This document shows, piece by piece, positions 10,368-20,857 of a DNA stretch of 33,839 nucleotides. Numbering within the stretch: the stretch's first letter is position 1; each line of letters begins with the position of its first letter. The position numbers and the translations under genes were made by a program. The notes under the pieces were generated by a model, which was given only the letters and a program-made list of their open reading frames with translations, was not told the DNA's origin and did not search any database. Origin of the DNA: Prasinococcaceae sp. CCMP 1430 (taxonomy: Eukaryota; Prasinodermophyta; Palmophyllophyceae; Prasinococcales; Prasinococcaceae); assembly GCA_013416795.1 (NCBI GenBank), contig RQSC01000598.1, positions 1-33,839 on the forward strand, read 5' to 3'.

Positions 10368-12744
10368 TCAAAAGCGCTTGCGCTTTGTGCGTCGCACAGG
10401 GCTCGACGGCTCGGGTGGAGGCTCTCGCTTCAAAGCACGCTCTTCGGTGGCCTCTTCAGTGGGCACGGCAGTGCCGGCCCCTCCGTCGTCGGCAACGGCG
10501 TCGATTCCCGCACCGCCATCATCGCCAGCGCCCCCGGGAGCAGGTGCACGGTCGTCGCTGTCGGCGCCACTGAGTGCAGGTTTCTGATCTTCCGCGTCCG
10601 CATCCGCGACATCATTGGGGGCATCTTCGGAAACGCGTGGTGCTTCAGTCGTGGGAGTCACCCGCCCCTCGGCGCCATCGCCGTTCGCATCCTTCGCGCC
10701 TTCGTCCACAGCAGCCTGCGCCATCTCCGCCGCGACATCCATGCCACCACCAGAGGCCACTTGCGAGGCGCCTCCAGCCGCTGCCGCCGCGGGCGCATCC
10801 GCCACAGCACCTCCACTACTCGACCTGCACTTGGCATGCACAAGCTTGCCACCAAGGCTGCTGTCTCGCACCACGCCCTTGTACATCCACTCCTCGTCTT
10901 TGGCGCTCCATACTACTTCGAAGGGCTCGCCGCAAAGCGCGCAATCAGGCTGGCTGTCGTCCGCGGGCACCATAAGGTTATCTATGTCGAGCTGCGTGTC
11001 GGCCTCGTCCTTCTGCTTTTGAAAGAACGATGGCGCTTCAGACTCGCCCTGCTTGACGCCCGACAGCCACGCGGCGCTCGAGACGTACCACTGGCGCGAG
11101 GTGCCGCCGCGCTCCTTCGCACGCTTGCGCCGCTCGAAGAGCGCGTCATGGTATTCATCGAGCGCACGGCGAGAGCGAAAGCGCCGTCCGTCCGCTTTGC
11201 ACTGGTGTGGCTGGTCCGAGTACAGAGCGCGGATCACGCGCTCGTTGCGCACTTTAAAGGCGGGCGTGCCAAAGTCGATGGCATCCCCGCTGTCACCGCC
11301 GGCGGCCTGATTCGCGCCCTGTGCGCCACCCTGCGCACCCGAGGGTTGCTGCGCCTGCTGCTGCTGTTGTGGCGGCTTGGGTGGCACAACGGGCTGCGTT
11401 GGCACCGCTTTGGGCCCGGCTTGCGCCTGCGCACGTGCCGCTTGAGCCGCCATCGCCGCCTGCTGCGCAACCTGCTGCAGTGTCTGGGTGGGCATTCCAG
11501 GTATCTGCGGCGCCATACCAATCTGCTGCATATGGTGCATGCCACCCATCATCATCTGCTGCTGCTGCGGATATCCCTGCGACGCCATGGGTTGCTGCTG
11601 CTGCTGCACCTGCTGCTGCTGCTGCTGGGCGCCTATGGCCATGCCAAGTGCGTTCACAGCCCCAACTGCGCCCAGGGCCATGCTCACGCCTCCTACCACG
11701 CCGTTGGATTGCTGCATCTGCATGTTGGGTGGTGGCATCGCGGAGATGAGCGCTGGCATGCCCATGCTTTGCTGCATGGGCTGCTGCACTGCCATGTTAA
11801 AGCCGCCAGCTCCAACTAGGGGCTGTTGCATCTGCGCTTGCACGCCCATCATCGGCGGGGCGCCCGCTTGCTGCATTTGTGGCACCTGCGCGATCGTTGC
11901 GATCTGTGGCGGCACGTGCGGCGCGCTATGCACGTTTTTCTGCGAGGCGACGAAGGCATCGATGGGCTGCAGCGTGGCGGCAGGGAACACGCTCCACCAT
12001 GTCTTCAGCAGGCGCTCCATCGAGTGGCGGGTGGGCGGGTCGACCGCCATCCAGCTGTGCGGCGGGCAGCAAACGGCAAAGCAAACGCCGCGCGGGCGCG
12101 GCCTGCGTCAGAGCGAAGTAGGGGGGCGCGAGCAGCGGGTGGTGCGACCGAGGGGAAGCTGTTCGCCCCGGCCAATCGCGAGAGTAGCACGGAAGCGCAA
12201 CATCACAACGCCTGGCGCAGGCAACGGGAGGAGTCTGCACCGTGCGGGCCCCGCGGGCCGCGGGCGCGGGTCGAGTGCTTAGGGTTGCGCCGGCGGCGCG
12301 ACGCAAGTGCTGTACAAGGCGCGCGTCACCGCGCGCACGAAGGCGCGAGGAGGCCATCGGCGTGGCCGCGGACGAGGACAATCGGCTGGTCCGCTGGCCG
12401 CGCGCTGAGGGGTGAGGGCGCGCCGCACCCGCGACCGTGCGCCGCGGATCGTTACTCTGCGCGCGCACGCACGTCTCTTTGAAGATGGCCGCCAGCGAAG
12501 ACGAGAAGAGGGGCACATACGCGCCCCCGACGTTCTTCGCGATCGAGTCGAGCAGGTGCAGCGCGGGGAGCTTGAGCGCAGGCTCGCAGCGCTGCAGGTG
12601 CGCCTCGATCGCGCCCGCCACCGCGCCCGCCGCCGCGGCGTTCTCGCCGGCGACCATCGTGAGCGAGTTGATCGTGCCCTTGGCGCTCGTGCGCAGATCC
12701 TGCAGGAAGTCGGCATACTCGGACGCGAGCTCGGCGGCCGACAT
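10368..12744 (-). CDS. PCF11: Pre-mRNA cleavage complex II factor PCF11
   Basis: Scaffold of mRNA 3'-end cleavage and transcription termination that binds the RNA polymerase II CTD. Exon 1 (12744-12473) and exon 2 (12054-10368) join in phase through a 418-nt intron (GTGCGTGCGC donor, CCGCACAG acceptor) to give 652 residues. The join falls inside the CTD-interacting domain: KLPALHLLDSIAKNVGGAYV, then FKET|WMAVDPPTRHSMERLL and TWWSVFP. Residues about 120-320 are Gln/Met/Pro-rich with runs of Q. A C-terminal zinc module follows: SRQWYVSSAAWLSG, then CALCGEPFEVVWSAKDEEWM and HAKC, matching the plant PCFS4/animal PCF11 second zinc finger. The preceding zinc finger is degenerate (one Cys and one His left). 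The tail is acidic and ends in a basic KRKRF, a possible nuclear localisation signal. Confidence 0.88.
12055..12472 (-). other. Intron in PCF11
   Basis: 418-nt GT-AG intron with GTGCGTGCGC donor. It interrupts the CTD-interacting domain. The phase-2 join makes a Thr codon and gives a continuous domain with no missing or extra residues relative to the family. Confidence 0.75.
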
Positions 12745-13312
12745 GGCGCCGCCGCACCCGCACCCGCCACCGCGGGCGGACGGCGCGCGGTGCCCGCGCT
12801 CGAGCCGCGGCCCACCCTCCTCAACCTGATCCAGATCATCTGAGCGGGACCCACTTTTTTTTTTTTCCGCTCGCGCGTTTTCGCGCGCTCGCATGCAAAG
12901 TGACCTCGCACAAACAAACAAACAAACAAACTCACCCACCCCGCCGCTTCAGTCTCGCAACCCAAATCCACCGATGGCATCACCTCCCATCTGATGGCGC
13001 TTTTCATCCGCTTTTCATCCGACGAGCCGCGATATTAGGGTGAAAGAGAGGGAATGAGGGTCTACGATGGTACTTCTGACGCCTTCCAATTCCAGCTGCT
13101 GCTAAAATGCGCCGGTCCGCAAGCCCTCGAGGTCAAAATGCATGGCGTGTATTTCCTATCAAAATGCATGTGGGACCGATGGCGGTGCGCTGGGAGCGCG
13201 CGCGTGGCAGCGCGAGGGGCCGGCGGCACGCGCGACGTGTTGGTCAGGGTCAGCTCCTCCCGGCGCGTCGTGTCATTGAGCGGTGGCGGCGGACGGGGCG
13301 GCGGCGGAGGCG
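12745..13312. promoter_or_regulatory. Divergent intergenic region PCF11 / aldo-keto reductase
   Basis: 568 bp with no recognisable gene. It holds a T9-T10 tract (12854-12866), a CAAA tetranucleotide run (about 12910-12930), a direct repeat CTTTTCATCCG x2 (about 12999-13020) and an AT-richer stretch at 13015-13170. That stretch contains ATATTAGGGTGAAAG, and GGTCAAAATGCATG followed 30 bp later by TCAAAATGCATG. These AAAATGCATG copies lie about 150 bp before the reductase start and are candidate promoter elements. Confidence 0.45.
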
Positions 13313-14479
13313 ATGCCGCGGCTGGCGAAGCGCACGCTCGGCTGGAGCGGCGAGCGCGTGTGCGCCGTCGCGCTGGGCTGCATGACCTTCGGCGTGCAGA
13401 ATGACGAGGCAGAGAGCCACGCCATCATCGCCGAGTACATAGCGCGTGGGGGCGACCTTCTCGACGCCGCTGAGATGTACCCGGTGCCGAGCAGCGACCC
13501 GCGGTGGCACCCCGGCGCCACCGAGGAGATCCTGGGCTCGTACTTCGCCGCGCACCCCGAGCAGCGCGAGGGGGTGATTGTCGCCACCAAGGTGATCGGC
13601 TACACGCCCGGCAGCGAGACCGCGGGCAACCGCAAGCTCACGCTGGGCACGGGCGGCACGAGGCAGGAGAACGGCCTGCCCGCCGGGGCGCCCGGGCGTC
13701 TCGACCGCGCCAGCGTGCTCGAGGCTTGTGAGGCCTCGCTCAAGCGGCTGCGCATGGACCGCATCGACCTGTACCAGATCCACTGGCCCGACCGCTACTG
13801 CCCGAGTTTCGGCACGCTCGGCTACGACGTCGCGAACGAGCGCGACGCGGTGCCCATCGAGGAGACGTGCGGCGCCATCAAGGAGCTCATCGACGCGGGA
13901 AAGATCAGGTACTATGGCCTCTCGAACGAGAGCCCCTACGGCCTGATGAAGTGGTGCGAGGCGGCCGACAAGCTCGGCTGCCCGCGGCCCGTGTCGGTCC
14001 AGAACCAGTTCAGCCTCTTGCTCAGGGTCGACGAGCACCACCTGGCCGAGGCGCTCTCGCCGTCAAACCTCGATGTGGCGTACCTGCCCTGGACGCCCCT
14101 CGCGGGCGGCCTCCTCACCGACAAGTACCTCGGGGAGGACGGCAAGGTGAAGCCGAGGGCGGAGTGGCCAGCCGGCGCGCGGCACGCGCTCTATGACAAC
14201 TTTATGTCCCGCTTCCGCTCGCCGCCCTCGCTGGAGGCTATCGAGGCGTACGCTGCCATCGCCCGCGCGGAGGGCGTCTCGCTCGCCTCGCTCTCGCTGA
14301 AGTTTTGCCTGAGCCGCTGGTTCTGCACCAGCACGATCATGGGCGCCACGTCCCTTGAGCAGCTCAAGGAGAACCTGGACGCCTTCGAGGAGGACGACGG
14401 CGAGCCTCTTTCGGCCGAAGCCCTGCGCGCGATCGACGAGGTGCATTTGCGGGCCCAGAACCCCATCATGGTCATGTGA
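13313..14479 (+). CDS. Aldo/keto reductase, Tas-like
   Basis: NADPH-dependent oxidoreductase of the (beta/alpha)8 AKR superfamily, 388 residues, single exon. It most resembles the bacterial Tas subgroup: LGCMTFGVQNDE near the start, AEMYPVP, QIHWPDR and the C-terminal STIMGATSLEQLKENLDAF. The catalytic tetrad is present: Asp51 and Tyr56 in DAAEMY, Lys93 in ATKV, His157 in QIHW. KIRYYGLSNE is the usual strand-6/7 region. The start is the first ATG (13313); upstream in-frame triplets are GTG. No targeting peptide is visible, so a cytosolic location is inferred. The substrate is unknown. It is convergent with the branching enzyme across 145 bp. Confidence 0.88.
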   Translation: MPRLAKRTLGWSGERVCAVALGCMTFGVQNDEAESHAIIAEYIARGGDLLDAAEMYPVPSSDPRWHPGATEEILGSYFAAHPEQREGVIVATKVIGYTPGSETAGNRKLTLGTGGTRQENGLPAGAPGRLDRASVLEACEASLKRLRMDRIDLYQIHWPDRYCPSFGTLGYDVANERDAVPIEETCGAIKELIDAGKIRYYGLSNESPYGLMKWCEAADKLGCPRPVSVQNQFSLLLRVDEHHLAEALSPSNLDVAYLPWTPLAGGLLTDKYLGEDGKVKPRAEWPAGARHALYDNFMSRFRSPPSLEAIEAYAAIARAEGVSLASLSLKFCLSRWFCTSTIMGATSLEQLKENLDAFEEDDGEPLSAEALRAIDEVHLRAQNPIMVM

Positions 14480-14624
14480 CGCCCGCGTCGGTGTCACCCC
14501 CGCGCGGCTGTGTACGGACTGTACAGTACTTAACTACAATACGGGAGTGTTCCTTACATACATTCAATCAAAATACGAGCCGCGCGCGCGCCGTCGCGCC
14601 TGGCGCCGCCGCGGGTGGCACGCG
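14480..14624. terminator. Shared 3' region of the aldo-keto reductase and branching enzyme
   Basis: 145 bp between convergent stops, with an AT-rich core (14510-14580). The plus strand has TGTGTACGGACTGTACAG. The minus strand has AATGTATGTAAGGAAC, ATTGTAGTT and ACTGTACAG. Both strands thus carry two or more TGTA motifs within about 100 bp of each stop. There is no AATAAA. Confidence 0.5.
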
Positions 14625-16813
14625 TCACCACCACATCGCGTCCTCGTCGTCGGTGTACTCCCCGGCGCTGTAGGACTCGACCGCGAGTGCCCCGGCGACG
14701 TCGTCCGCCACGAGCAGACTGAAGACCTGCGCCGTGCGCGCGGGAAGATACATGAAGGCCGACGCGGGCCTGCGGTCGTGGCTCTCGAACGGCCCCAGGC
14801 TGTGCGCGTACACGCCGCCGCTCACGCGCCCGTGGCCGGCGAAGCGCTGCTCGTCCGTGTCAAGCACGCGCTCCCAGGACCCGGCGGCCCCGAACGGCAC
14901 GGCATAGTTCTCGTGGGAGAGCGTGGGGTGGAAGTTGAACACGAAGAGCAGCGACCCGCGCTCCAGGATGATCACCTTGGCGTCCTCGTTGCAGTGGAGC
15001 ACGTCCAGGTGCGCGGCGTTGAGGATGCCACGCTCCTCGTCCAGCGCCATCAGCGCCGCACCGAATCGCCCGAGCGCCGCGTGGCGACCATCCTCGTCCT
15101 CGTCAACCAGGCTCCATCGCCGCCGCGCGTGCTCGAAGGACTGGCCGTTGCCCTCGCGTGGGAAGTCGATCCAGCCGGGGTGGCCGAACTCATTGCCCAT
15201 GAAGTTGAGGAAGGCATCCCCGCCGGCCGCCACGGTGAGCAGCCGCGTCATCTTGTGTAGCGCCACACCGCGGTGCACGCCTGCAGTCTCCGGCGTGCCG
15301 GTGCGCATGTGGTGGTGAATCTCTTCGCCCATCAGCGCCTGCGCGAATGACATGCCCCCGACCATCGCCTGGTCGTGCGACTCGATGTAGGCCACCGTTT
15401 TTTCCGTCGGACGGCGGCGCGTGAGCATCGACACGAGATCCCCCATGCCGATGTGCTCATCCGGGCGTTGGATCAGCCGGAACCACTCGTCCGCCGGCCC
15501 CATTCCAAGCCGCAGATCGAACCCGAGGCCCCCGCACCGCGTCGGCTGCGTCGAGCCCGGCATGGCGCTAACGTCCTCACAGATCGTCGTCACGTCCTTG
15601 TTGACGGTGCGCGCCAGGTCGTTGGCCACCATGAGGTAGGTGACGGCGTCCTCGTCCACGTGCTCCCCAAAGTACTCCGACACACCGCCGATGAAGTCCC
15701 AGTGCACCCCGCGGTGGTGGTAGAGCATGGCCGTGACGCCGTCGAAGCGGAAGCCGTCGAATCGGAACTCGTTCAGCCAGTAGCTCAGGTTGCTCAGCAG
15801 CAGCCGCTGCGTCTCACGGCGGCCGTAGTCGTACATGCGCGTCGTCCACAGCGCGTGGGTGCCGCGCCCGGTGTAATCGGAGTGGAAGTAGCAGCTGTCG
15901 GTGCCGTCGTACATGTTGAGGCCGTCCATGACGTTGGACGAGGCGTGCGAATGCACCACATCCAGCAGCACGCGCAGGCCCATGCCATGCGCCGTGTCGA
16001 TGAGGTACTTGAGGTCCTCGGGCGTGCCGCAGCGGTGCGAGGGCGCGAAAGGCGAGGTCACCTGGTACCCGAACGACGAGTAGAGCGCGTGCTCCTGCAC
16101 GCCCATGAGCTGGACGGTGTTGAACCCCCCGGCCTTCACGCGCGGCAACACGTCGTCCGCGAAGTGCCTGTACGAGGCGACGGCGTGCGCCTCGCTTGAC
16201 ATGCCAACGTGCGCCTCGTATATGCGCGCCGCTGCGGGCTTCGGCGGCGCCGCGTGCTGCCACGCGTGGCGCTCCTCGCTTGGCGGGTCCCAGTGGAGAC
16301 CGTCGAGGTACGGCTGGTCGTCCTTCGCGGGGCAGCAGGCGCGCGCGTAGGCGGGGATGCGAGTGAACTCGCTGCCGTCGTGGCCGCGGAAGGCCACGCG
16401 CACGCGCGAGCCGTGCGGCACGCCCCCCGGGACAACGCACCGCCACAGCCCGTCCTCGCCGCGCTCGCACGGGTTGGCGCCCGTGTCCCAGTCGTTGAAG
16501 TCTCCGACCAGCGAGCACGCCTCCGCCGCGGGCGCCCAGTCGGCGAAGCGGGTGCCGCCGCCGTCGATCGCGTGCAGGCCGAGGTCCTCGTACGCGCTGG
16601 CGAACGCCTGCAGCCCGCCCGCCTCGGCCTCCAGCGCGCCTAGCAGCCCGCGGTGGCGCTCGCCGCGCCATTCCACGGTGCCCGCATGCGGCTCCAGCGA
16701 CGGGTCGTCGCGCACGAGCTGCAGCGAGAAGTGCTGCGCGAGCGCCGCGCGCGCCGCCGAGCGCCGCGGCGGCGCTCGCACGCCGCCGCCGCGACCGGCC
16801 CGGAGGCCGCCAT
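14625..16813 (-). CDS. GBE1: 1,4-alpha-glucan branching enzyme (GH13_8, eukaryotic GBE/SBE type)
   Basis: Cleaves alpha-1,4 chains and re-attaches them by alpha-1,6 bonds in glycogen or starch synthesis. About 700 residues. The N-terminal CBM48 has FADWAPAAEACSLVGDFNDW. The catalytic barrel has FGYQVTSPFAPSHRCGTPED, LLDVVHSHASSNVMDGLNM, the nucleophile region GFRFDGVTAM (about 15730-15760), the acid/base region ICEDVSAMPG (about 15565-15595) and the transition-state Asp in YIESHDQAMVGG (about 15365-15395). A C-terminal beta domain has RGSLLFVFNFHP and ends in an acidic DDEDAMWW tail. Clear coding begins at about 16750 (QHFSLQLVRDDPSLEPH), with no in-frame ATG. The nearest ATG is at 16813 in another frame. 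A short intron (donor after MAASGP, acceptor GCTCGCGCAG) would restore the frame, but this is unproven. Family certain, 5' end not. Confidence 0.92.
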
Positions 16814-17255
16814 CGCCGGACGCAGACCCCCTATCCGGGCGCGCCGCGCGGCACGCCCACTCTCGCTCTCCGTGTGGCCCCTCGCCGCACGCGCTGCCCC
16901 TCCCTCCCTCCCTCCCTTCCCCCCGCCACCTCCACCACCACCCACGCGCGCGCGCACTCAGCGGCCGCCGGCGCCAGGTGCGCCGAGAGCCACTCGTTCG
17001 GCGACGGGGGGAACGGCGCACTCCCGCGCCCACGGCGGGGTTGCGGTTACGATGAGTTCCAAATGAGATTTGATGTATATGGCTGAGTCTCCCGTGGTTA
17101 TATTTGATTCTACATTTTATTGTGTCAATGGACACTTTGGGGCATGGTATGACCGTGGGATTTGGGGTTAATATTGTAGGGTTCGTTGCGCCCTCGGAAC
17201 GCGCGTTTTCGCGCGCGGGGGCGGCCGCGGGCGCGGGCCACACCGCGCGGCGCCG
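16814..17255. other. Region upstream of branching enzyme, up to the gap
   Basis: No gene is recognised. 16814-17035 is GC-rich with GGGAGGGAGGGAGG-type purine runs on the minus strand. 17040-17190 is an AT-rich island (GATTTGATGTATATGGC, TTATATTTGATTCTACATTTTATTG, GGGGTTAATATTGTAGGGTT). This lies between the divergent branching-enzyme and beta-helix genes and is probably promoter DNA. Confidence 0.4.
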
Positions 17256-18216
17256 NNNNNNNNNNNNNNNNNNNNNNNNNNNNNNNNNNNNNNNNNNNNN
17301 NNNNNNNNNNNNNNNNNNNNNNNNNNNNNNNNNNNNNNNNNNNNNNNNNNNNNNNNNNNNNNNNNNNNNNNNNNNNNNNNNNNNNNNNNNNNNNNNNNNN
17401 NNNNNNNNNNNNNNNNNNNNNNNNNNNNNNNNNNNNNNNNNNNNNNNNNNNNNNNNNNNNNNNNNNNNNNNNNNNNNNNNNNNNNNNNNNNNNNNNNNNN
17501 NNNNNNNNNNNNNNNNNNNNNNNNNNNNNNNNNNNNNNNNNNNNNNNNNNNNNNNNNNNNNNNNNNNNNNNNNNNNNNNNNNNNNNNNNNNNNNNNNNNN
17601 NNNNNNNNNNNNNNNNNNNNNNNNNNNNNNNNNNNNNNNNNNNNNNNNNNNNNNNNNNNNNNNNNNNNNNNNNNNNNNNNNNNNNNNNNNNNNNNNNNNN
17701 NNNNNNNNNNNNNNNNNNNNNNNNNNNNNNNNNNNNNNNNNNNNNNNNNNNNNNNNNNNNNNNNNNNNNNNNNNNNNNNNNNNNNNNNNNNNNNNNNNNN
17801 NNNNNNNNNNNNNNNNNNNNNNNNNNNNNNNNNNNNNNNNNNNNNNNNNNNNNNNNNNNNNNNNNNNNNNNNNNNNNNNNNNNNNNNNNNNNNNNNNNNN
17901 NNNNNNNNNNNNNNNNNNNNNNNNNNNNNNNNNNNNNNNNNNNNNNNNNNNNNNNNNNNNNNNNNNNNNNNNNNNNNNNNNNNNNNNNNNNNNNNNNNNN
18001 NNNNNNNNNNNNNNNNNNNNNNNNNNNNNNNNNNNNNNNNNNNNNNNNNNNNNNNNNNNNNNNNNNNNNNNNNNNNNNNNNNNNNNNNNNNNNNNNNNNN
18101 NNNNNNNNNNNNNNNNNNNNNNNNNNNNNNNNNNNNNNNNNNNNNNNNNNNNNNNNNNNNNNNNNNNNNNNNNNNNNNNNNNNNNNNNNNNNNNNNNNNN
18201 NNNNNNNNNNNNNNNN
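17256..18216. other. Assembly gap of 961 N
   Basis: Undetermined bases. The gap removes the 5' end of the beta-helix gene, and may hide the first exon of the branching enzyme. Confidence 0.99.
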
Positions 18217-20607
18217 GTGCCCGCCGCGGCGTCGCGCGGAGCGCGTGACGCGCTGCGACTGGGCGAGCTGTGCGCTCGCGCCGAAGCACGGCCGGCGCCG
18301 CGTCGCGCGGCGCGGCAGGTGTTTGCAGGACGCGCGCGCTGGGCCAATGTGGCGCACGCTGCGGTGGCTGACGAAGCGGCCCGCGCCGTCTACTACGTGG
18401 ACGCTGCGCTGGGGTCCGACGATGGCAGCGGATCGCTGGCGTCGCCCTTCCGCACCGTGCAGCGCGGCCTCGATGCCGCGGCCTCCGGTCGCGGCGGCGG
18501 CGAGGTGCGCCTCAGGGCGGGCGTGTACCGCTCGGCCGACGAGCCTGGCGGGCGAGGCGCTGCGCTGGGCGCACGCCACTCGGGCATCACGCTGCGCTCG
18601 ACGCCAGGGGAGCGCGCCACGCTCTCCGGTGCGGCGCCGCTGGGCGAGCTGGCGTGGCGGCGCGCGCCCGTCGGCCGCGCGGGGGCACCTGCGGACGCCG
18701 ATGTGTGGGTCGCACGGCTGGGTGACCGCCGCACGCCGCGCCGCTTCGACGCGCTCCGCGTGGATGGTGCCCGCGCAACGCGCGCGCGCTTTCCCAACTG
18801 CGACCCCGAGCGAACGGTGCCCGACGCGCGGCTGCCCTCTGCGGCCGCGGCTGCATGGGCGCCGCCGCGTGCGGTTGGTGGCGCCTCGTTTGTGTCGGTG
18901 ACGAAGCCGCGGCGGGACAGCGCCACAGCCGGCCTCTTTGCCACGCACGAGGTCGGCGTGGGCGGCGCATGCGGCGTGTACGACCCACCCGTCAGCTACT
19001 GGTGCGCCGCCTCGGCGCAGGGCGGCCTCGCCGCGCCCTTCCAGACGCCTGCGGGGCTGTCCGCCAACGCGAGCGCTCTACCCAACCTGCCGCGCTACAG
19101 GGCTCACGAGGCGCCCGTCTTCAACGTTTGGCGGCCGGCGCGCTGGGCGAACTGGATGTTCGAGGCGCGCGTCGAGGGCCTCGAGATTTCCGACTCCAAT
19201 GAGGCGGCGACGGCCACCTTCAACTTCACGCGCGGCGGCTTTCAGGGAGCTCGCGGCGCGCCCACAGGTGGTGACTGGTTCGTGGAGAACGTGCTCGCGG
19301 AGCTCGACGCGCCGAACGAGTTCTACCTGGACACGCGCACGTCCGAGCTCTACCTGTGGTACAACGGAACGGGAACGTCCCCCGGCTCGCCGCCGCCGGT
19401 GGGCGCGGTCGAGGCGGTGGTGGCCCCCTCGCTGCTGCGATTGGAGGGCACGCGCGCTGCCCCGGTGGCCAACGTGACCATCGCAGAAATTGACTTCGTC
19501 CACGCCGCGCCGACGTACCTGAGCGCGCCCCACGGCGTGCCCTCGGGCGGCGACTGGGCGCTGGAGAGGCAGGCAGCGCTCTTCGCCGAGGGCACTTTTG
19601 GCCTGACCGTCGAGGCGTGCAACTTCAGCCGGCTGGATGGCAACGCGCTGATGCTCAGCGGGTCGCATAGGGCCGCTCGCGTGCGCCGCAACGAGTTCGG
19701 CTGGCTGGGTGGCAGCGCCGTGGCGCTGTGGGGCCGCGCCGAGCTGCTTGACGGCACCGGCGGCGAGCAGCCGTGGGACACGCGCATCGAGGGCAACCTG
19801 TTCCACGAGGTTGGCATCCACGAGAAGCAGTCGGCCTTCGTCTTTCAGGCGCTGGCCGGTCGGAGCACCATTGCTCGCAACGTGGCGTATAACGCGCCGC
19901 GTGCGGGCATCAACCTCAACGATCCCTTCAGTGGCGGCCACCGCGTCGAGGGTAACGTCATCTTCAACACCTGCCGCGAATCAGGCGACCACGGCCCGAT
20001 CAACTCGTGGGATCGGCAGCCTTTCCTGTGGCAGGTGCCCGCCGACTCCGAGAGCGGCGGTGGGGAGGCATCGGCGCCCTCGCTCACTCCTGAGGTGACG
20101 ACCGTGGAGCACAACCTGCTCATCGCCAACTACCAGGCGCAGGGTAACATCGACAACGATGATGGCAGCGCCTTCTACCTCACGCGCTCGAACGTGCTCT
20201 TTCTGGGCGAGGTGGGCCTCAAGTCGGACTGGGGTGGCCACGACAACGCGCACGTCGGTAACATGCACCTGTGGGTGGGCACCTGCGCCGACAGCGGCCC
20301 GCAAGGGCAGCTCGACGGGCACCAGGACGCCTTCGTGGGCAACGTCTGCTTGCTGCGCCCGGGCGGCACGTACGTCGCGGACTACGCCCTCAACTGCAGC
20401 GCGCCGCCCGCGATGCGCATCAGGCTCGCGAACAACACGCTACTCGCGGAGCACGGCAGAGTGGAGGTGTGCGGCATGAGCCTTGCCGCGTGGCGAGCGC
20501 TTGGCAACGATCCGGGCACCACCGTAGCGCGCACGCCGGAGAGCTTCGAGGCGCTCCTCGACAGCGCCGCGCGACTGCTGGGCTCAGGCATGACACAGTG
20601 GTTATGA
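18217..20607 (+). CDS. Secreted right-handed parallel beta-helix protein, 5' end in gap
   Basis: 796 residues are visible, open from the gap to the stop at 20605-20607, with no intron signs. The early segment YYVDAALGSDDGSGS..SPFRTVQRGLDAA is the usual entry to pectate-lyase-like beta-helix domains (DUF1565/NosD type). The second half has the repeated rung pattern of parallel beta-helices, with N- and G-rich turns: RIEGNLFHEVG, IARNVAYNAPRAGINL, RVEGNVIFNTC, VEHNLLIANY, HVGNMHLWVG and ANNTLLAEHGRVEV. Acidic clusters (NIDNDDGSAFY, GDHGPINSWDRQ) may bind calcium or sugar. Several N-glycosylation sequons (NFT, NGT, NVT, NFS) and cysteines suggest a secreted or cell-surface protein. This could be a polysaccharide lyase, epimerase or hydrolase; no catalytic set can be assigned. 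The start and signal peptide are not visible. Confidence 0.75.
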   Translation: MPAAASRGARDALRLGELCARAEARPAPRRAARQVFAGRARWANVAHAAVADEAARAVYYVDAALGSDDGSGSLASPFRTVQRGLDAAASGRGGGEVRLRAGVYRSADEPGGRGAALGARHSGITLRSTPGERATLSGAAPLGELAWRRAPVGRAGAPADADVWVARLGDRRTPRRFDALRVDGARATRARFPNCDPERTVPDARLPSAAAAAWAPPRAVGGASFVSVTKPRRDSATAGLFATHEVGVGGACGVYDPPVSYWCAASAQGGLAAPFQTPAGLSANASALPNLPRYRAHEAPVFNVWRPARWANWMFEARVEGLEISDSNEAATATFNFTRGGFQGARGAPTGGDWFVENVLAELDAPNEFYLDTRTSELYLWYNGTGTSPGSPPPVGAVEAVVAPSLLRLEGTRAAPVANVTIAEIDFVHAAPTYLSAPHGVPSGGDWALERQAALFAEGTFGLTVEACNFSRLDGNALMLSGSHRAARVRRNEFGWLGGSAVALWGRAELLDGTGGEQPWDTRIEGNLFHEVGIHEKQSAFVFQALAGRSTIARNVAYNAPRAGINLNDPFSGGHRVEGNVIFNTCRESGDHGPINSWDRQPFLWQVPADSESGGGEASAPSLTPEVTTVEHNLLIANYQAQGNIDNDDGSAFYLTRSNVLFLGEVGLKSDWGGHDNAHVGNMHLWVGTCADSGPQGQLDGHQDAFVGNVCLLRPGGTYVADYALNCSAPPAMRIRLANNTLLAEHGRVEVCGMSLAAWRALGNDPGTTVARTPESFEALLDSAARLLGSGMTQWL

Positions 20608-20857
20608 GGTCGAGCACGTAACAACATGTACAAACCAATGTCTCTCAAGTTGGCATGTGTGCGCGCACACAGCGCGCGCTCTTCTCCTCATCATCCGCTC
20701 TCCGTCGCTTCCTGCGAGGCGTCCGCGCGCGCGCGCATGACGTGCCTCCTCACGGGCGCGGCGGGGGTAGGTCGTTGTCGCCCGTGGTAACGGCCACCGC
20801 CTCGCTGTGCTTTTTTTTTGTTTCCTCTTCCTCGTTGCTCCGCTTCTCCGCGCCCTT
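20608..20857. terminator. Shared 3' region of beta-helix and membrane/coiled-coil genes
   Basis: 250 bp between convergent stops. The plus strand has CACGTAACAACATGTACAAACC 10-35 bp after the beta-helix stop. The minus strand has GGTTTGTACATGTTG about 220 bp after its stop. A T9 tract lies at about 20812-20820. No gene is seen. Confidence 0.4.
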
